Shown: one piece after another, positions 17,401 to 26,470 of the stretch
Layout of the letters: every line of letters starts with the position of its first letter
How positions within the stretch are numbered: position 1 is the stretch's first letter
From: Bacteroidia bacterium
GTDB taxonomy: Bacteria; Bacteroidota; Bacteroidia; Chitinophagales; Chitinophagaceae
Direction of reading: 5' to 3'
Length of the DNA stretch: 64,000 nt
Assembly: GCA_030429205.1 (NCBI GenBank)
Contig: JAUICZ010000001.1
Coordinates: forward strand, 2,222,806-2,286,805
Notes under the pieces: generated by a model
Databases searched by the model: none
What the model saw: only the letters and a program-made list of their open reading frames with translations
Told to the model about the DNA's origin: nothing
Position numbers and translations under genes: made by a program

Positions 17401-17447
17401 CAAACTGGAGGTTTAAATACAAAAATATTAATTCAAAAAATCATTAG
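14412..17447 (+). CDS. secreted protein with probable C-terminal outer-membrane beta-barrel, RHS-operon gene 1
   Basis: 1011-aa protein with a clear signal peptide (MKLLLTVILCLVMPICVLAQ). Residues about 25-80 are very Lys-rich, and 80-330 are a mixed soluble region. A helical, charged coiled-coil-like stretch spans about 425-560. From about 600 to the end the sequence alternates polar and hydrophobic residues with aromatic strand ends (SYLIGFNSL, VGLNYYTYKA, VSVVSLNYKG, FIAAFNKNKT, LQLGYIYSS, VNAGWLSV, VSVRYSD), as in an outer-membrane barrel of roughly 16-20 strands. I recognise no named family. As first gene of an operon ending in two giant RHS proteins, it may be their outer-membrane exporter or anchor (inference). 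Confidence 0.7.
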   Translation: MKLLLTVILCLVMPICVLAQEQPQVYYSKKHLDTNIKAEYTFKEKVTRKRPELLAKLKKKKQKLSAKLQKKGSVTHVLNSKIPKIELTSNTVSKVSLDWPHEEQGRVKQRVLYQIHTDVIAIIHIKSWQLREQDSLLLYDITYSDKGLNAGVNTITLNIEKGGGNRYVDYSFLEVIKKLGEVPPGMYVKSIDVITDSGTNLYKKLFYNEVDSAIGKGSILKTDINDQLFNKKERRLFDKAAKRIKLKQGNSLNKQLSYIQTQNLNNKLKNKGYEFESVIEHGRSYTYVYYKSWFVGKYELFEKNKLKEKIRLEELDLDRRPFNLNTPSLPNYTTISGKAKKTFKRGKEREESRGNIDIASYFGNDQEPGSQQDNSYQEYYGDLHTKVIGLPIYIEGYYTSQDKGRQAKASFIRFSYDVSEAKSQLSEHVSGYKNAYTQSFSKLKGMNNVYGTYIKQLEKYLVQQKLAFQADYEVDMSGWNSTENGLNTVLTELPDSSDSIYGKEKRAELERRYKKIQTTRQSIDKYKKLLEQWENSLFFDSSLSYEPLSSLSMENNISHKRLAKASKHILPEGANNSFLAGLTKLNIGVINEYESKYTMAGQTLRGGSVGYDFGYVTVVGALGKTEYVNREGNVDKYNSYLIGFNSLIAADQTVGLNYYTYKADKGSLSSPNFYQDVTRQPTTIEPVSVVSLNYKGVITDRLLITSEGAVSYRNHKFRQSDLSLNNSAINLNVSYVIPKTPITVEGELEQMGKNFENQSLPYIRSAIERYMIAGKADVLKSFLTLGVQFNYMKQKGFTSVGHSRKWGFDIKTNSKRYPNIYVSYKPFSTFRSYDDTLNINQRPLFGEVLLLRGNYQYKRRKVVHRFIAAFNKNKTVFDTAKYNSNTLQLGYIYSSSKNIVHVNAGWLSVPQQNSIGPSDSYFMDVGYSRSIFKNVNINLGQGIALASFGVQRTTSTIGSSYSFERMPITLRVSVRYSDIKITEQSANQKIWMGNLAANWRFKYKNINSKNH

Positions 17448-18593
17448 ATGTCATTATTTAAAGTGGTCAATAAAAGCTATCACATACTCGGTGCCGTATT
17501 CATACTGATATTTTATGTCAACATGGTTTCTGCGCAAATTCCGGCAATGGTGGTTAACCTTGCTATGTTAGAAGGGCAAGACCTGACTCCTGACAACATA
17601 TTTAACATACAAATCATTAGTAATGAATCTGTATCCAAACGGGTCACAGTAATGGGTACGATCTCTTATAAAAGAGCAATACACAATATAAGATACACTT
17701 ATACAACCACAATTCAGCCAGGAGTTAATTCATTATCAAAAGACGTGGTCGGTCATCCTGATTTTGTTTATTCTTCCACAGCCTTAAAAGAGTTGTTCCA
17801 AAACTATCATAAACTTCCTCAGGGGACTTATGAATATTGTGTCTCTATTGCCTTTGAAAAAAACAAATCAGAGCAGTTGCTGGGAGACCCTGTTGTATCC
17901 TGTATCTATCAAACCGTCAATGATATTTTCCTTATCAATCTCGTTGCTCCTGAAGACGATGCAGAAATATATGAACATTACCCGATGTTATCTTGGGTAG
18001 TGAACTATCCATTTGCAAGTGAACTTCAATATAGATTGAGGGTTGCAGAGCGAAAAGAAGGTCAAAACAAACAGTCTGCAATAAACAGGAATAATCCTGT
18101 TTATAAGGATAAGCATGTTTTTGCCACATCTCAGATATATCCGGTTACTGCCAGACCTTTAAAAACACATCAACCATATGTTTGGACTGTTGATGCGTAT
18201 TACAAAAATATTTTGCTTGGAGGGGCTGAGGTGTGGCAGTTCACTATCGTAGAAGACGATACCACAAAAGTGCCTGATGCAAATACCTCCTATGTTGATG
18301 TCAGGAAAGACAGAGGTTTTAACATGATCTATGCGAAAGGAGAATTGAAGCTAAAATACTTCTTAGGTGAAAAAGAAGTCGACACCATAAAGATGTCTAT
18401 AACTAAACCTAATGGCAAAAACATCAACATGGTTCAACCTGAATGGGTGGTGAAGTATGGAGATAACAGGATGGTTATTCCATTTAGGGAGGATTATAAT
18501 TTAAAACATAAAAAGGACTATAAATTGGAATTTACTAATGGTAAGGGGAAAAAATACATGTTGTTATTTAAGTATATAAACCCCGAGTTTTAA
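17448..18593 (+). CDS. exported TANFOR-like domain protein, RHS-operon gene 2
   Basis: 381-aa protein. The signal segment covers about residues 10-28 (ending MVSAQ), and the rest is beta-rich. Residues about 160-265 carry the pattern of TANFOR-type domains: P-E-D-D-A ... MLSWVV ... YRLRVAERKEGQNKQSAINRNNP ... QIYPVTARPLKTHQPYVWTV ... EVWQFTI. The ATG directly follows the TAG of gene 1, so the two are coupled. TANFOR proteins have no defined function but are typical of Bacteroidota surface systems. Here the protein is probably periplasmic or surface-exposed and may bridge the barrel and the RHS proteins (inference). Confidence 0.7.
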   Translation: MSLFKVVNKSYHILGAVFILIFYVNMVSAQIPAMVVNLAMLEGQDLTPDNIFNIQIISNESVSKRVTVMGTISYKRAIHNIRYTYTTTIQPGVNSLSKDVVGHPDFVYSSTALKELFQNYHKLPQGTYEYCVSIAFEKNKSEQLLGDPVVSCIYQTVNDIFLINLVAPEDDAEIYEHYPMLSWVVNYPFASELQYRLRVAERKEGQNKQSAINRNNPVYKDKHVFATSQIYPVTARPLKTHQPYVWTVDAYYKNILLGGAEVWQFTIVEDDTTKVPDANTSYVDVRKDRGFNMIYAKGELKLKYFLGEKEVDTIKMSITKPNGKNINMVQPEWVVKYGDNRMVIPFREDYNLKHKKDYKLEFTNGKGKKYMLLFKYINPEF

Positions 18594-18602
18594 ACTGAAA
18601 AG

Positions 18603-19100
18603 ATGAAAGTAAAATATATACTCGTTTGTATTGCGATTTCAGCTCTGGTGAGTGCAGCTACTTATTATATCGTTGGTCAGCAGGATCAGAAGGGCATCGC
18701 TGTTATCGATGCTGTAAAACTGTTTAATAGCTATAACCTGAAAGTAGAATTGGAAAATGAAGCCAAGGTGAAATTGTCTTTTTACGGAAAGAAAATAGAC
18801 AGTCTTACTACATTATTACAGGCTGCAGATTCAAAGAATATACAGGATGAAAAATTGATATCCCGATATCAGAATGTTAAAAGAGCCCTTGACAGAGAAT
18901 ACGAACAGTCAAATCAAGCTATTAATGAAACGGTTTGGATACGGTTGAATCCCTTAATTGATGAATTTGGTCAGAAAAAGGGCCTGCATTTGATTATAGG
19001 AGCTAACGGGATGGGTAGTGTTCTTTACCAGGATAATGTATATGATATTACACAGGAAGTGATTGAATATATAAACAACAGATATGAATCAGGCACGTAG
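18603..19100 (+). CDS. OmpH/Skp-family periplasmic protein, RHS-operon gene 3
   Basis: 165-aa protein with an N-terminal hydrophobic signal or anchor (residues 5-25). The Skp/OmpH body has strand IAVIDAVKLFNSYNLKVELE, a long charged helix (about 50-115) and the closing block LIDEFGQKKGLHLIIGANGMG, then ITQEVIEYIN. Skp chaperones hold unfolded outer-membrane or exported proteins in the periplasm. A dedicated copy inside the RHS operon suggests it escorts the barrel protein or the unfolded giant RHS proteins. The next gene begins inside its last codons (17-base overlap). Confidence 0.85.
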   Translation: MKVKYILVCIAISALVSAATYYIVGQQDQKGIAVIDAVKLFNSYNLKVELENEAKVKLSFYGKKIDSLTTLLQAADSKNIQDEKLISRYQNVKRALDREYEQSNQAINETVWIRLNPLIDEFGQKKGLHLIIGANGMGSVLYQDNVYDITQEVIEYINNRYESGT

Positions 19101-19698
19101 ATATACTTATTTGACACTATACGGCTTGTTGCTAATGTCTTGTTCTGAGACTTCATTAACTAGTAAGGGCATGATTGATTATGTCCAAAGTAAAGATAAT
19201 GGATTGGCAAAGGAGGTAAATGTAGATGGTTGGGCTTATAAAATACAATACAAACCAGCTGAGTATATATTGGCAATAGAGCAGTTGCAAGAGCCCGATG
19301 CAATTAATAAAAGGACAAAACAATTAGAAAATGCTGCGTGGTTTAATGTAGAAGTGAGTAGAGAAGATAAGGGGATAGCTCCTTTAAGGTATAACATTAC
19401 TTCTATTGAAGAATATAATTCCAGGTATGACTATATGCTTAACTATGCTGCCGGTGATTTTACATTGATATACAACCATAGCGATACATTTAAACCTATT
19501 AGTTACCATTTTGAAACCACATATAATCTTTCACCAACCGAAACGATGATTATTGGCTTTTCATTGCCGAAAAATATTAGGGCTGCAAATAACGACATGC
19601 AAGTTGTATTCAGAGACCGTGTATTTAGTGGCAGTATTATTAAAACAATATTTGAAGAAAGCGATTTATCTAAAATACCCAAACTGATCAACCAATAA
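19084..19698 (+). CDS. putative lipoprotein, RHS-operon gene 4
   Basis: 204-aa protein with a lipoprotein-type signal: a short hydrophobic core, then LLLMSCSE with the lipobox Cys near residue 20. The mature part is mostly beta with no cysteine or catalytic motif. Its ATG lies inside the OmpH-like gene, and the following giant starts three bases after its stop, so it is firmly part of the operon. The family is unknown. A periplasmic or outer-membrane accessory role is inference. Confidence 0.65.
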   Translation: MNQARRYTYLTLYGLLLMSCSETSLTSKGMIDYVQSKDNGLAKEVNVDGWAYKIQYKPAEYILAIEQLQEPDAINKRTKQLENAAWFNVEVSREDKGIAPLRYNITSIEEYNSRYDYMLNYAAGDFTLIYNHSDTFKPISYHFETTYNLSPTETMIIGFSLPKNIRAANNDMQVVFRDRVFSGSIIKTIFEESDLSKIPKLINQ

Positions 19699-19701
19699 AT
19701 A

Positions 19702-22700
19702 ATGGCTTACAAAAGAAGACTCAGATACACTGCAACTTTATTACTTATCAGTTTTACTTGTCAACTTGTATACCCTAATGTGGCATATGCATTAACTACT
19801 GGTCCTTCACAGCCTGAAGTGCTGGCATTTGAACCTGTGGGAACTACAGATATGGTGAATATGTTTACTGGTGATTTTGTGTACAATATCCCATTGCTTG
19901 ATGTGGAGGGGTACCCAGTGAATATTGCCTATCATGGTGGTGTAGGTATGGAACAAGAAGCTAGTTGGGTCGGTCTAGGGTGGAATATCAACCCCGGAGC
20001 CATTAATAGAACAGTGAGGGGGATTCCTGATGATTTTAATGGAGAAACTCTAGAAAAAGAACTGCACATAAAGAAAGAAGAAAACCTCCGTGTTGGTATG
20101 GGGGGCGGAGGAGAACTAATAGGAATAGGTGACCCTATTTTAGGGATATCTGCCAGTCTTGGGACAAATTTGAATATTAGTAACTATCGTGGAGTAAGTG
20201 CTGATTTTTCATTTAGTGCAGGTGTAAACTTATTCAGATGCGTGTCTGCAGGAGTGAACTTGGGAGTGGGCTCTCAAACAGGTGCTGATATAGACTATAA
20301 TGCAGGAGTTATGTTTACATCATCACAAATCATGAGTAAAGATATGGCAGCAGGTGTAGGTGTGAATTTTGGTCATGGATATAATACACGCTCCGGAGTA
20401 AAGGATATGAATTTCTCTATTTCTACAAATGCGAGAATGGGAGCGTTAGGTACACAAGGCTCCTTATTTAATTCTACTGTACCTATCGGTGTGAAAAACT
20501 ATGTTCCTGTTATTACGAATAGCAGTAGCATGACTGCGGTATATGGAAGGATCAAATTAGGGCTGGAGTTTGCATGGTGTAATATTTACGGAAATATCAA
20601 CGCAATGGGTAGTGAGCTAACATATGATGAGAATGGCTCTAGAGAATCATATGGTTTCTTATATGCACAGAATGCAGGAGAAGAAGATATTCTGGATTTT
20701 ACTCGTGACAGGGATGGAATGTTTAACAAGACTATGCAGTACCTTCCCCCGGGACATATGACATACGATGTTTATTCTGTTAATGGTCAAGGAACAGGAG
20801 GTTCATTCAGACCATTCCGTAATGACTTAGGTAGTGTGTTCGATCCTGTAACAAAGGGTAACTCTGAGACTAAATCTGGTCAGGCTGAAGCAAGTTTAGG
20901 TTGGCTTTTTGGTGCAGGTGGCGATGCCTCCAAATCAAAAACGAATATTTATTCAGGACCATGGAATAGCTATAAACAATCTTTTACAAGTAAGGGGATC
21001 GGTAATTTGTATGAGAATGTCTATTTCAAGCAGGCAGGGGATATGTCTGTGATAAATGGAAGTTATTATTCTGACCTGAAAGGGGAAACCCCAATTAAAG
21101 GAGGGCAGATTCATGCATTACCCAAAACTAAGGCTAACTCAACATTGCACCGTGACCCCAGAAGTACTTTGGTTACCTACTTTGATGCGGAAGAAGCATC
21201 TATACCAGGGGTTGCAATAGATCATAAGATCAAAAGCTACAACGATACTAATGGGCTGGAAAATTGGCCCAATCTTTCAGTTACTGAAATTGATAGACAT
21301 GGGGCGGGGACGTATGACCGAAAGACACACCATATGTCAGAATTTACTCAAGTTCAAACAGATGGGAGAAGATATGTTTATGGTATTCCTGCTATGAATA
21401 ATATTCAGAAGGAAGTGACTTTTAGTATTGATGCGCCAACTAATGCTAATGATAGAGCTTCTGGTTTAGTTCCATATAATTCGGGGACTGACGATACTAA
21501 AGGAAATCAAAAAGGTATTGATAATTATTATAGTGGTACCACTACTCCTTCTCACGCACATAGTTATTTACTAACTGAAGTGTTGTCAGCAGACTATGCA
21601 GATGTTACCGGTGATGGTCCTTCTAATGATGATGTAGGAACCTATACCAAATTCAATTATACACGTAAGGACGCGGATTACAGGTGGCGTGCTCCTATTA
21701 CATCGGGGAAGGCTCAATATAATCCGGGTTTTCTTAGTGATACCAGAGATGATAAGGCCAGCTATGTTATAGGTTCCAGAGAGCAATGGATATTACATTC
21801 TATGGAAAGTAAGAATTACGTTGCTGAGTTTTACACATCTGAAAGAAAGGACGGTAAAGGCGTAAAAGATAAGATTGATAGCGGAACTGGTACCGCGTAT
21901 GATAATGCATTGTCAACAGAAGGTAGCTCGTACAAGTTAGATTCAATAATCCTTTTTAGCAAGCACGACCGCTTTATAAATGGTGCTGATGCAACTCCTA
22001 TTAAAACCATTTATTTTGTTTACGATTACTCTCTCTGTCAAAACGTACCAAACTGGACTGATGCGGGCACTTCCGGTAAGCTTACATTGAAAAGCATCTA
22101 CATGAAGTATGGTACATCTGAAAAAAGTATGCTAAGCCCATACAAGTTTGAATACCACAGCAGTAATCCTGATTATGATTTGGCTGCAAAAGACAGGTGG
22201 GGGAATTATAAACCCAATGGCTCTACTTTAAATAACCATGAATTTCCATTTGTTGATCAAAGTGCAGATAATGATTCTTTAGCTGCTGCATGGTCATTAT
22301 ATAAAGTGCATTTGCCGTCCGGTGGAGTAATACAAGTTAATTATGAAGCGGATGATTATGCTTATGTGCAAGAGCGCAAAGCAATGGAAATGTTCATGAT
22401 ACAAGGAATAGGAAACACAATTACCTACAGAGGCGGTCATGAGTTCTATCATGATAAATTCGCTCCTAATTTATACATATACTTTTTACGGAGAAAGAAT
22501 GACGAGATACCGAGTTTGTCACTAAAAGATAACTATTTAAAGTCGAGCAAGTCTCTTTACTTTAATTGTAACATGCGCATGGCAAATGGTAGCTATGAAC
22601 AAATTAAAGGCTATGCTGAGGTTGATGATGTTGGTTATTGTAATAATGATGTTAACTCTGACTATGGATATATAAAGTTAAAACCTGTAGTTCCGAGGGG

Positions 22701-25700
22701 TGGCGGTGGAATACTCAATCCATGTGTTTATACCGCACTGAATGTTGCCAGGTACAATTTGCCTCATATCACTTATCCGGGTAATGACCCCAATGTGAGT
22801 GATATTAAAAACATTATAGCAGGCTTAAAACAAGCATTTAATGAGCTGGTAAGCTTTAGCGAAAACCCTTTGATCCAGTTAATTCAGAAAAGTGTAGCCA
22901 AGCATATCAACAAGTCTAAATCATACATAAGACTAAATTCGCCGGGTTTAAAGAAAGTAGGTGGAGGTCATAGAGTAAAATCATTACTGTTTTACGACTC
23001 CTGGAATAAATTGGTAGGAGGTAATGCACAGCAGGCTACCTATGGTAAGAACTATGACTATACTATAGATGAAGCAGGCTACGGAACCATTAGTAGTGGT
23101 GTTGCCAGTTATGAACCACTTATTGGCGGAGATGAAAACCCGTATAGAGAACCTGTAAAACACTATGCAAGTGGTGGTAGTAAATGGCCTCCTAATGATC
23201 CTGTTGAGCTATATCAGGAAACTCCAATAGCAGAGAGCCTGTTGCCGTCAGGAGTGGTAGGTTACAGGCAAGTAACAGTCTCCAGTATACATCAGAATGT
23301 AGGTAGGTCATCTCAAGCAGTAGATGTATATAAATACTGTACTGCCAAGGAGTATCCATTCCAAATAAAATCTTCAGCATTAGAAAAGTTAAAAGATGAA
23401 AATAACTACAAGCTCAAGAAACAGGAAAATATTTTAGAGGTGACACAGGGGTATACTGTCATACTAAACGATATGCATGGTAAACCAAGAAGCACAGAAC
23501 ACTATGTAAGAAAACCTAAAGGCAATAATCCGTTAGAGCTGATTAGTTATCAGCAGTATGAATATCATGAATCAGGCGGAGAGCTAAATAATCAAGTTCC
23601 TGTGATGATGTATAACAATAGTGATACATCGAATATGTTGATGCAGAAGGTTAATCAAACTGTTGGTGTAGAAATTGACATGACCATTGATGCAAGAGAA
23701 AAAACAGAGAAGACCTACAATGATAACTTTAATGTCAATGTAAATGCTACCAACGTTTTATTTGTTTTAATACCGATACCGTTTCCTTTTGGGTGGAGTG
23801 GTGAATATCATAATGAGTTTAGAAGTGCAGTAGCTACAAAAGTGATACAGCAATACGGTATTCTGCATAAAGTGCATAACTATCAGGATGGTACTAAAAC
23901 AACGGTAACGAATGAAGCTTATGATGCGCTTACGGGACAGCCTGTAGTTACATCAGTGAATAACGAGTTTGAAGAACAAGAATATTCTGTTACATATCCG
24001 GCTTATTGGGGGTATAAGACAATGGGGCCTGCTTATACAAATATTGGGTTTGAGGATACCATGTTAGGAGCAGCATATACATCTAATAGTAGTGGTAATA
24101 ATATTGTTGATGCCAATGCATTTTTGTATGCATCCAACAATAGGAAGAATTTTGTGCTTGGTGACAAACTATTAGTGAAGTACAATTATCAAGGGCAATC
24201 TTATAGTATGATTGCTTGGGTTGTTGGTTTTAGGCAATGTGATGGAGATCCTAAGGCGACAGGAGACCTTTATTGCTGTCCCGTTATCGCTCCAAGGTAT
24301 CCGCAAGAAACAAGTAATTGGCCTATGCATACTCAAGTTGATATTTACTATGCTAGAGTTTTAGAGTCAGGTGCACAAAATGTACTTAATGAATCAATGC
24401 TTGAATATTCTGCCTTATCGCAGCCATTCATAATAGATACTAGTGGGACATATTTTACTGATTCTGTTGGTCAAGCCATCTCTGTACAGGCGAAGGAATA
24501 TGAATTCATATCAAATAGAACACCGGGGTCGTTTACAATGCCTACATCTACTGTTGCAAACCCTTCCGCAAACTTAAATGACTCTAATGGTATTCAAAAT
24601 ATAGCGTCAATAGGATTCTTTAAAAACAGAGTTTCGAGTGAATATGTATATCAAGGAGAACGTCAATATCCTCAAGGAAGCCGCAAGGCAGGCTTGTTTA
24701 ATGTAAAATTATACTGGGTAAGTGAAGGTTCATATTATTACTCTGATACTATTACTCCTATTTGTGATTACAAATTTAGTTCAGCTATACATTCTTCCTA
24801 TTTTAAACCTGATTTAAGTGACGAGCATTGGAGAACTGCCAGAACAATTACTAAATGGAGTTTGTATGGCAATGAGATAGAAAATAAAGATGCCATTGGT
24901 AATTATAGTGCAGCGTCATTTGGTTATCAGCAGCAATTGCCAACATCAGTCACTTATAATTCATGGCAAGAAGAATCTTTTGCTGACGGTTTTGAGGATT
25001 ACACAATGTTGGAGCCTGCTTATAACTTGGTAAAGGTTAATAATTCTCCTTTTAAAGATCTGTTTACTATTGACACATTGGCAGGTTCATCAAAGTATGG
25101 ACAATATAATATAGGTAGTGGGGTAAATAGTTTTAAAGTAGTTAATGCTACTGCACATACCGGGGACTATTGTTTAGAAGCACCAAGTTCCAGTGCAACA
25201 ATGACATTTGATGTCATAGACCGTTTAGTTAAACATAGTGATTATCACCACATGTCATTTGCTTTGATGCCTGGCAAGCAATACATTGTCTCTTACTGGA
25301 TGAGACCTAAAACTATTACAGGTAACGAAATAAGTTACGATCCGTTAGGCACAACTATAGAAATAGGTTCTGCAAAAGATACTGGTGAATATGTCACAAA
25401 TATTATTGATGGGTGGCAGAAAGTAGAATGCTCATTTACAGTCCCTTCATCAGGAGCATCTACAGTAGACCTGAAGTTTACTTTGAGTAGTTATGTAGAT
25501 GACATCAGAATACATCCCGCGGATGCTAATATGAAGGCCTTTGTATATCATCCGTTCAACCAAAGGTTAATCGCCACGCTTGATGAGAATAATTTCGCGA
25601 CGATCTATGAATATGACCAGGAAGGGAATCTAGTTCGTACTAAGCGTGAAACCGATCAGGGAATTATTACTATTTCAGAATCAAGAAATGCAAACCCCAA

Positions 25701-25707
25701 ACAATAA
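19702..25707 (+). CDS. 2001-aa SpvB/TcB-like RHS-associated giant, exported
   Basis: Signal peptide at residues 1-30 (LLLISFTCQLVYPNVAYA). Residues about 38-115 hold the conserved Bacteroidota opening of RHS-type giants, related in pattern to the SpvB N-terminus (MVNMFTGDFVYNIPLLDVEG, EASWVGLGWNINPGAINR, then a PDD motif). A Gly-rich beta region follows to about 330, then long beta-rich stretches. Near 1750-1950 there is a carbohydrate-binding-like beta-sandwich (SYWMRPKT ... SFTVPSSGAS). Only the end (about 1957-1990) resembles YD repeats (YEYDQEGNLVRTKRETDQG). With the adjacent 3441-aa RHS protein this recalls the TcB/TcC pair of ABC toxins, in which a B shell encloses the C tip. That parallel is inference; the signal peptide argues for Sec export. 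Confidence 0.75.
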   Translation: MAYKRRLRYTATLLLISFTCQLVYPNVAYALTTGPSQPEVLAFEPVGTTDMVNMFTGDFVYNIPLLDVEGYPVNIAYHGGVGMEQEASWVGLGWNINPGAINRTVRGIPDDFNGETLEKELHIKKEENLRVGMGGGGELIGIGDPILGISASLGTNLNISNYRGVSADFSFSAGVNLFRCVSAGVNLGVGSQTGADIDYNAGVMFTSSQIMSKDMAAGVGVNFGHGYNTRSGVKDMNFSISTNARMGALGTQGSLFNSTVPIGVKNYVPVITNSSSMTAVYGRIKLGLEFAWCNIYGNINAMGSELTYDENGSRESYGFLYAQNAGEEDILDFTRDRDGMFNKTMQYLPPGHMTYDVYSVNGQGTGGSFRPFRNDLGSVFDPVTKGNSETKSGQAEASLGWLFGAGGDASKSKTNIYSGPWNSYKQSFTSKGIGNLYENVYFKQAGDMSVINGSYYSDLKGETPIKGGQIHALPKTKANSTLHRDPRSTLVTYFDAEEASIPGVAIDHKIKSYNDTNGLENWPNLSVTEIDRHGAGTYDRKTHHMSEFTQVQTDGRRYVYGIPAMNNIQKEVTFSIDAPTNANDRASGLVPYNSGTDDTKGNQKGIDNYYSGTTTPSHAHSYLLTEVLSADYADVTGDGPSNDDVGTYTKFNYTRKDADYRWRAPITSGKAQYNPGFLSDTRDDKASYVIGSREQWILHSMESKNYVAEFYTSERKDGKGVKDKIDSGTGTAYDNALSTEGSSYKLDSIILFSKHDRFINGADATPIKTIYFVYDYSLCQNVPNWTDAGTSGKLTLKSIYMKYGTSEKSMLSPYKFEYHSSNPDYDLAAKDRWGNYKPNGSTLNNHEFPFVDQSADNDSLAAAWSLYKVHLPSGGVIQVNYEADDYAYVQERKAMEMFMIQGIGNTITYRGGHEFYHDKFAPNLYIYFLRRKNDEIPSLSLKDNYLKSSKSLYFNCNMRMANGSYEQIKGYAEVDDVGYCNNDVNSDYGYIKLKPVVPRGGGGILNPCVYTALNVARYNLPHITYPGNDPNVSDIKNIIAGLKQAFNELVSFSENPLIQLIQKSVAKHINKSKSYIRLNSPGLKKVGGGHRVKSLLFYDSWNKLVGGNAQQATYGKNYDYTIDEAGYGTISSGVASYEPLIGGDENPYREPVKHYASGGSKWPPNDPVELYQETPIAESLLPSGVVGYRQVTVSSIHQNVGRSSQAVDVYKYCTAKEYPFQIKSSALEKLKDENNYKLKKQENILEVTQGYTVILNDMHGKPRSTEHYVRKPKGNNPLELISYQQYEYHESGGELNNQVPVMMYNNSDTSNMLMQKVNQTVGVEIDMTIDAREKTEKTYNDNFNVNVNATNVLFVLIPIPFPFGWSGEYHNEFRSAVATKVIQQYGILHKVHNYQDGTKTTVTNEAYDALTGQPVVTSVNNEFEEQEYSVTYPAYWGYKTMGPAYTNIGFEDTMLGAAYTSNSSGNNIVDANAFLYASNNRKNFVLGDKLLVKYNYQGQSYSMIAWVVGFRQCDGDPKATGDLYCCPVIAPRYPQETSNWPMHTQVDIYYARVLESGAQNVLNESMLEYSALSQPFIIDTSGTYFTDSVGQAISVQAKEYEFISNRTPGSFTMPTSTVANPSANLNDSNGIQNIASIGFFKNRVSSEYVYQGERQYPQGSRKAGLFNVKLYWVSEGSYYYSDTITPICDYKFSSAIHSSYFKPDLSDEHWRTARTITKWSLYGNEIENKDAIGNYSAASFGYQQQLPTSVTYNSWQEESFADGFEDYTMLEPAYNLVKVNNSPFKDLFTIDTLAGSSKYGQYNIGSGVNSFKVVNATAHTGDYCLEAPSSSATMTFDVIDRLVKHSDYHHMSFALMPGKQYIVSYWMRPKTITGNEISYDPLGTTIEIGSAKDTGEYVTNIIDGWQKVECSFTVPSSGASTVDLKFTLSSYVDDIRIHPADANMKAFVYHPFNQRLIATLDENNFATIYEYDQEGNLVRTKRETDQGIITISESRNANPKQ

Positions 25708-25713
25708 AAGCAG

Positions 25714-26463
25714 GTGAGAAGTATAATATTAATATTGGCATTTACTTGCATGTACATATTGGGTATATCAGAAATTTCCTCTGCACAGGATGTGTCTGAT
25801 GTGAAAGAAAGGTATGAATCTCGTAGGTTGGTTTTAGAAGGTCTGAAAAATCTGGATACCTATGGGTACGATTATGTGATGACTGTTAAGCATGACAATG
25901 GAGATGTTAACACCTTGCATGGCTCCATGTATACAGACAGTAAGCAAAAGGTGATGTATAACATCTCTACTGCTTTTGACATAGTGTACACAAAACAATG
26001 GTTCTTACGTGCGGACCACGAGCAAAAAACAATTTCAGTAATTGATCTGAATAAACAACTAAGTGACAGTGCAAGGCAACTGTTGGAGGCTGAGTTGTTC
26101 AGTAATCAGTTATACGCTGTGGTAATAGATTCTGTTTTGAAACATGCCTTAATACCTAAGTATTCAAGAACAGATAGCGAGGTTACTGTTACATTATTGG
26201 TTGCAAAGGCTTCTGTTACACCAATACGTCGTGTAGAGATAAGTTATGACGTATTAAAGCACCTGCCGAAGCGAATGGTGTTTCATAACTTCTATCCATC
26301 AGGTATTAGGAATGCATACTCTCGCAGTAATGTCAGCCAGGTAATAGACTGTTCTAATTATACTAATCATAAAGATATTGATATACAAAAGTATTTTACT
26401 ATTAAAGATGGTGAAGTTGTATTGAAGAAATTTAAAGAATACAAACTATATAAAGTTTTATAA
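25714..26463 (+). CDS. small exported protein between the RHS giants, LolA-like in outline
   Basis: 249-aa protein starting at GTG (25714), six bases after the upstream stop. Signal peptide residues 1-24 (ending SSAQD). The mature part has a long N-terminal helix, then a run of strands (YDYVMTVKHDNGDVN, GSMYTDSKQKVMYNIS, YTKQWFLRADHEQKTISVID). This resembles the open half-barrel pattern of LolA/LolB-type proteins, without decisive residues. Its place between the two giants suggests a periplasmic accessory factor for their export or folding (inference). The family call is tentative. Confidence 0.6.
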   Translation: MRSIILILAFTCMYILGISEISSAQDVSDVKERYESRRLVLEGLKNLDTYGYDYVMTVKHDNGDVNTLHGSMYTDSKQKVMYNISTAFDIVYTKQWFLRADHEQKTISVIDLNKQLSDSARQLLEAELFSNQLYAVVIDSVLKHALIPKYSRTDSEVTVTLLVAKASVTPIRRVEISYDVLKHLPKRMVFHNFYPSGIRNAYSRSNVSQVIDCSNYTNHKDIDIQKYFTIKDGEVVLKKFKEYKLYKVL

Positions 26464-26470
26464 CCGAACT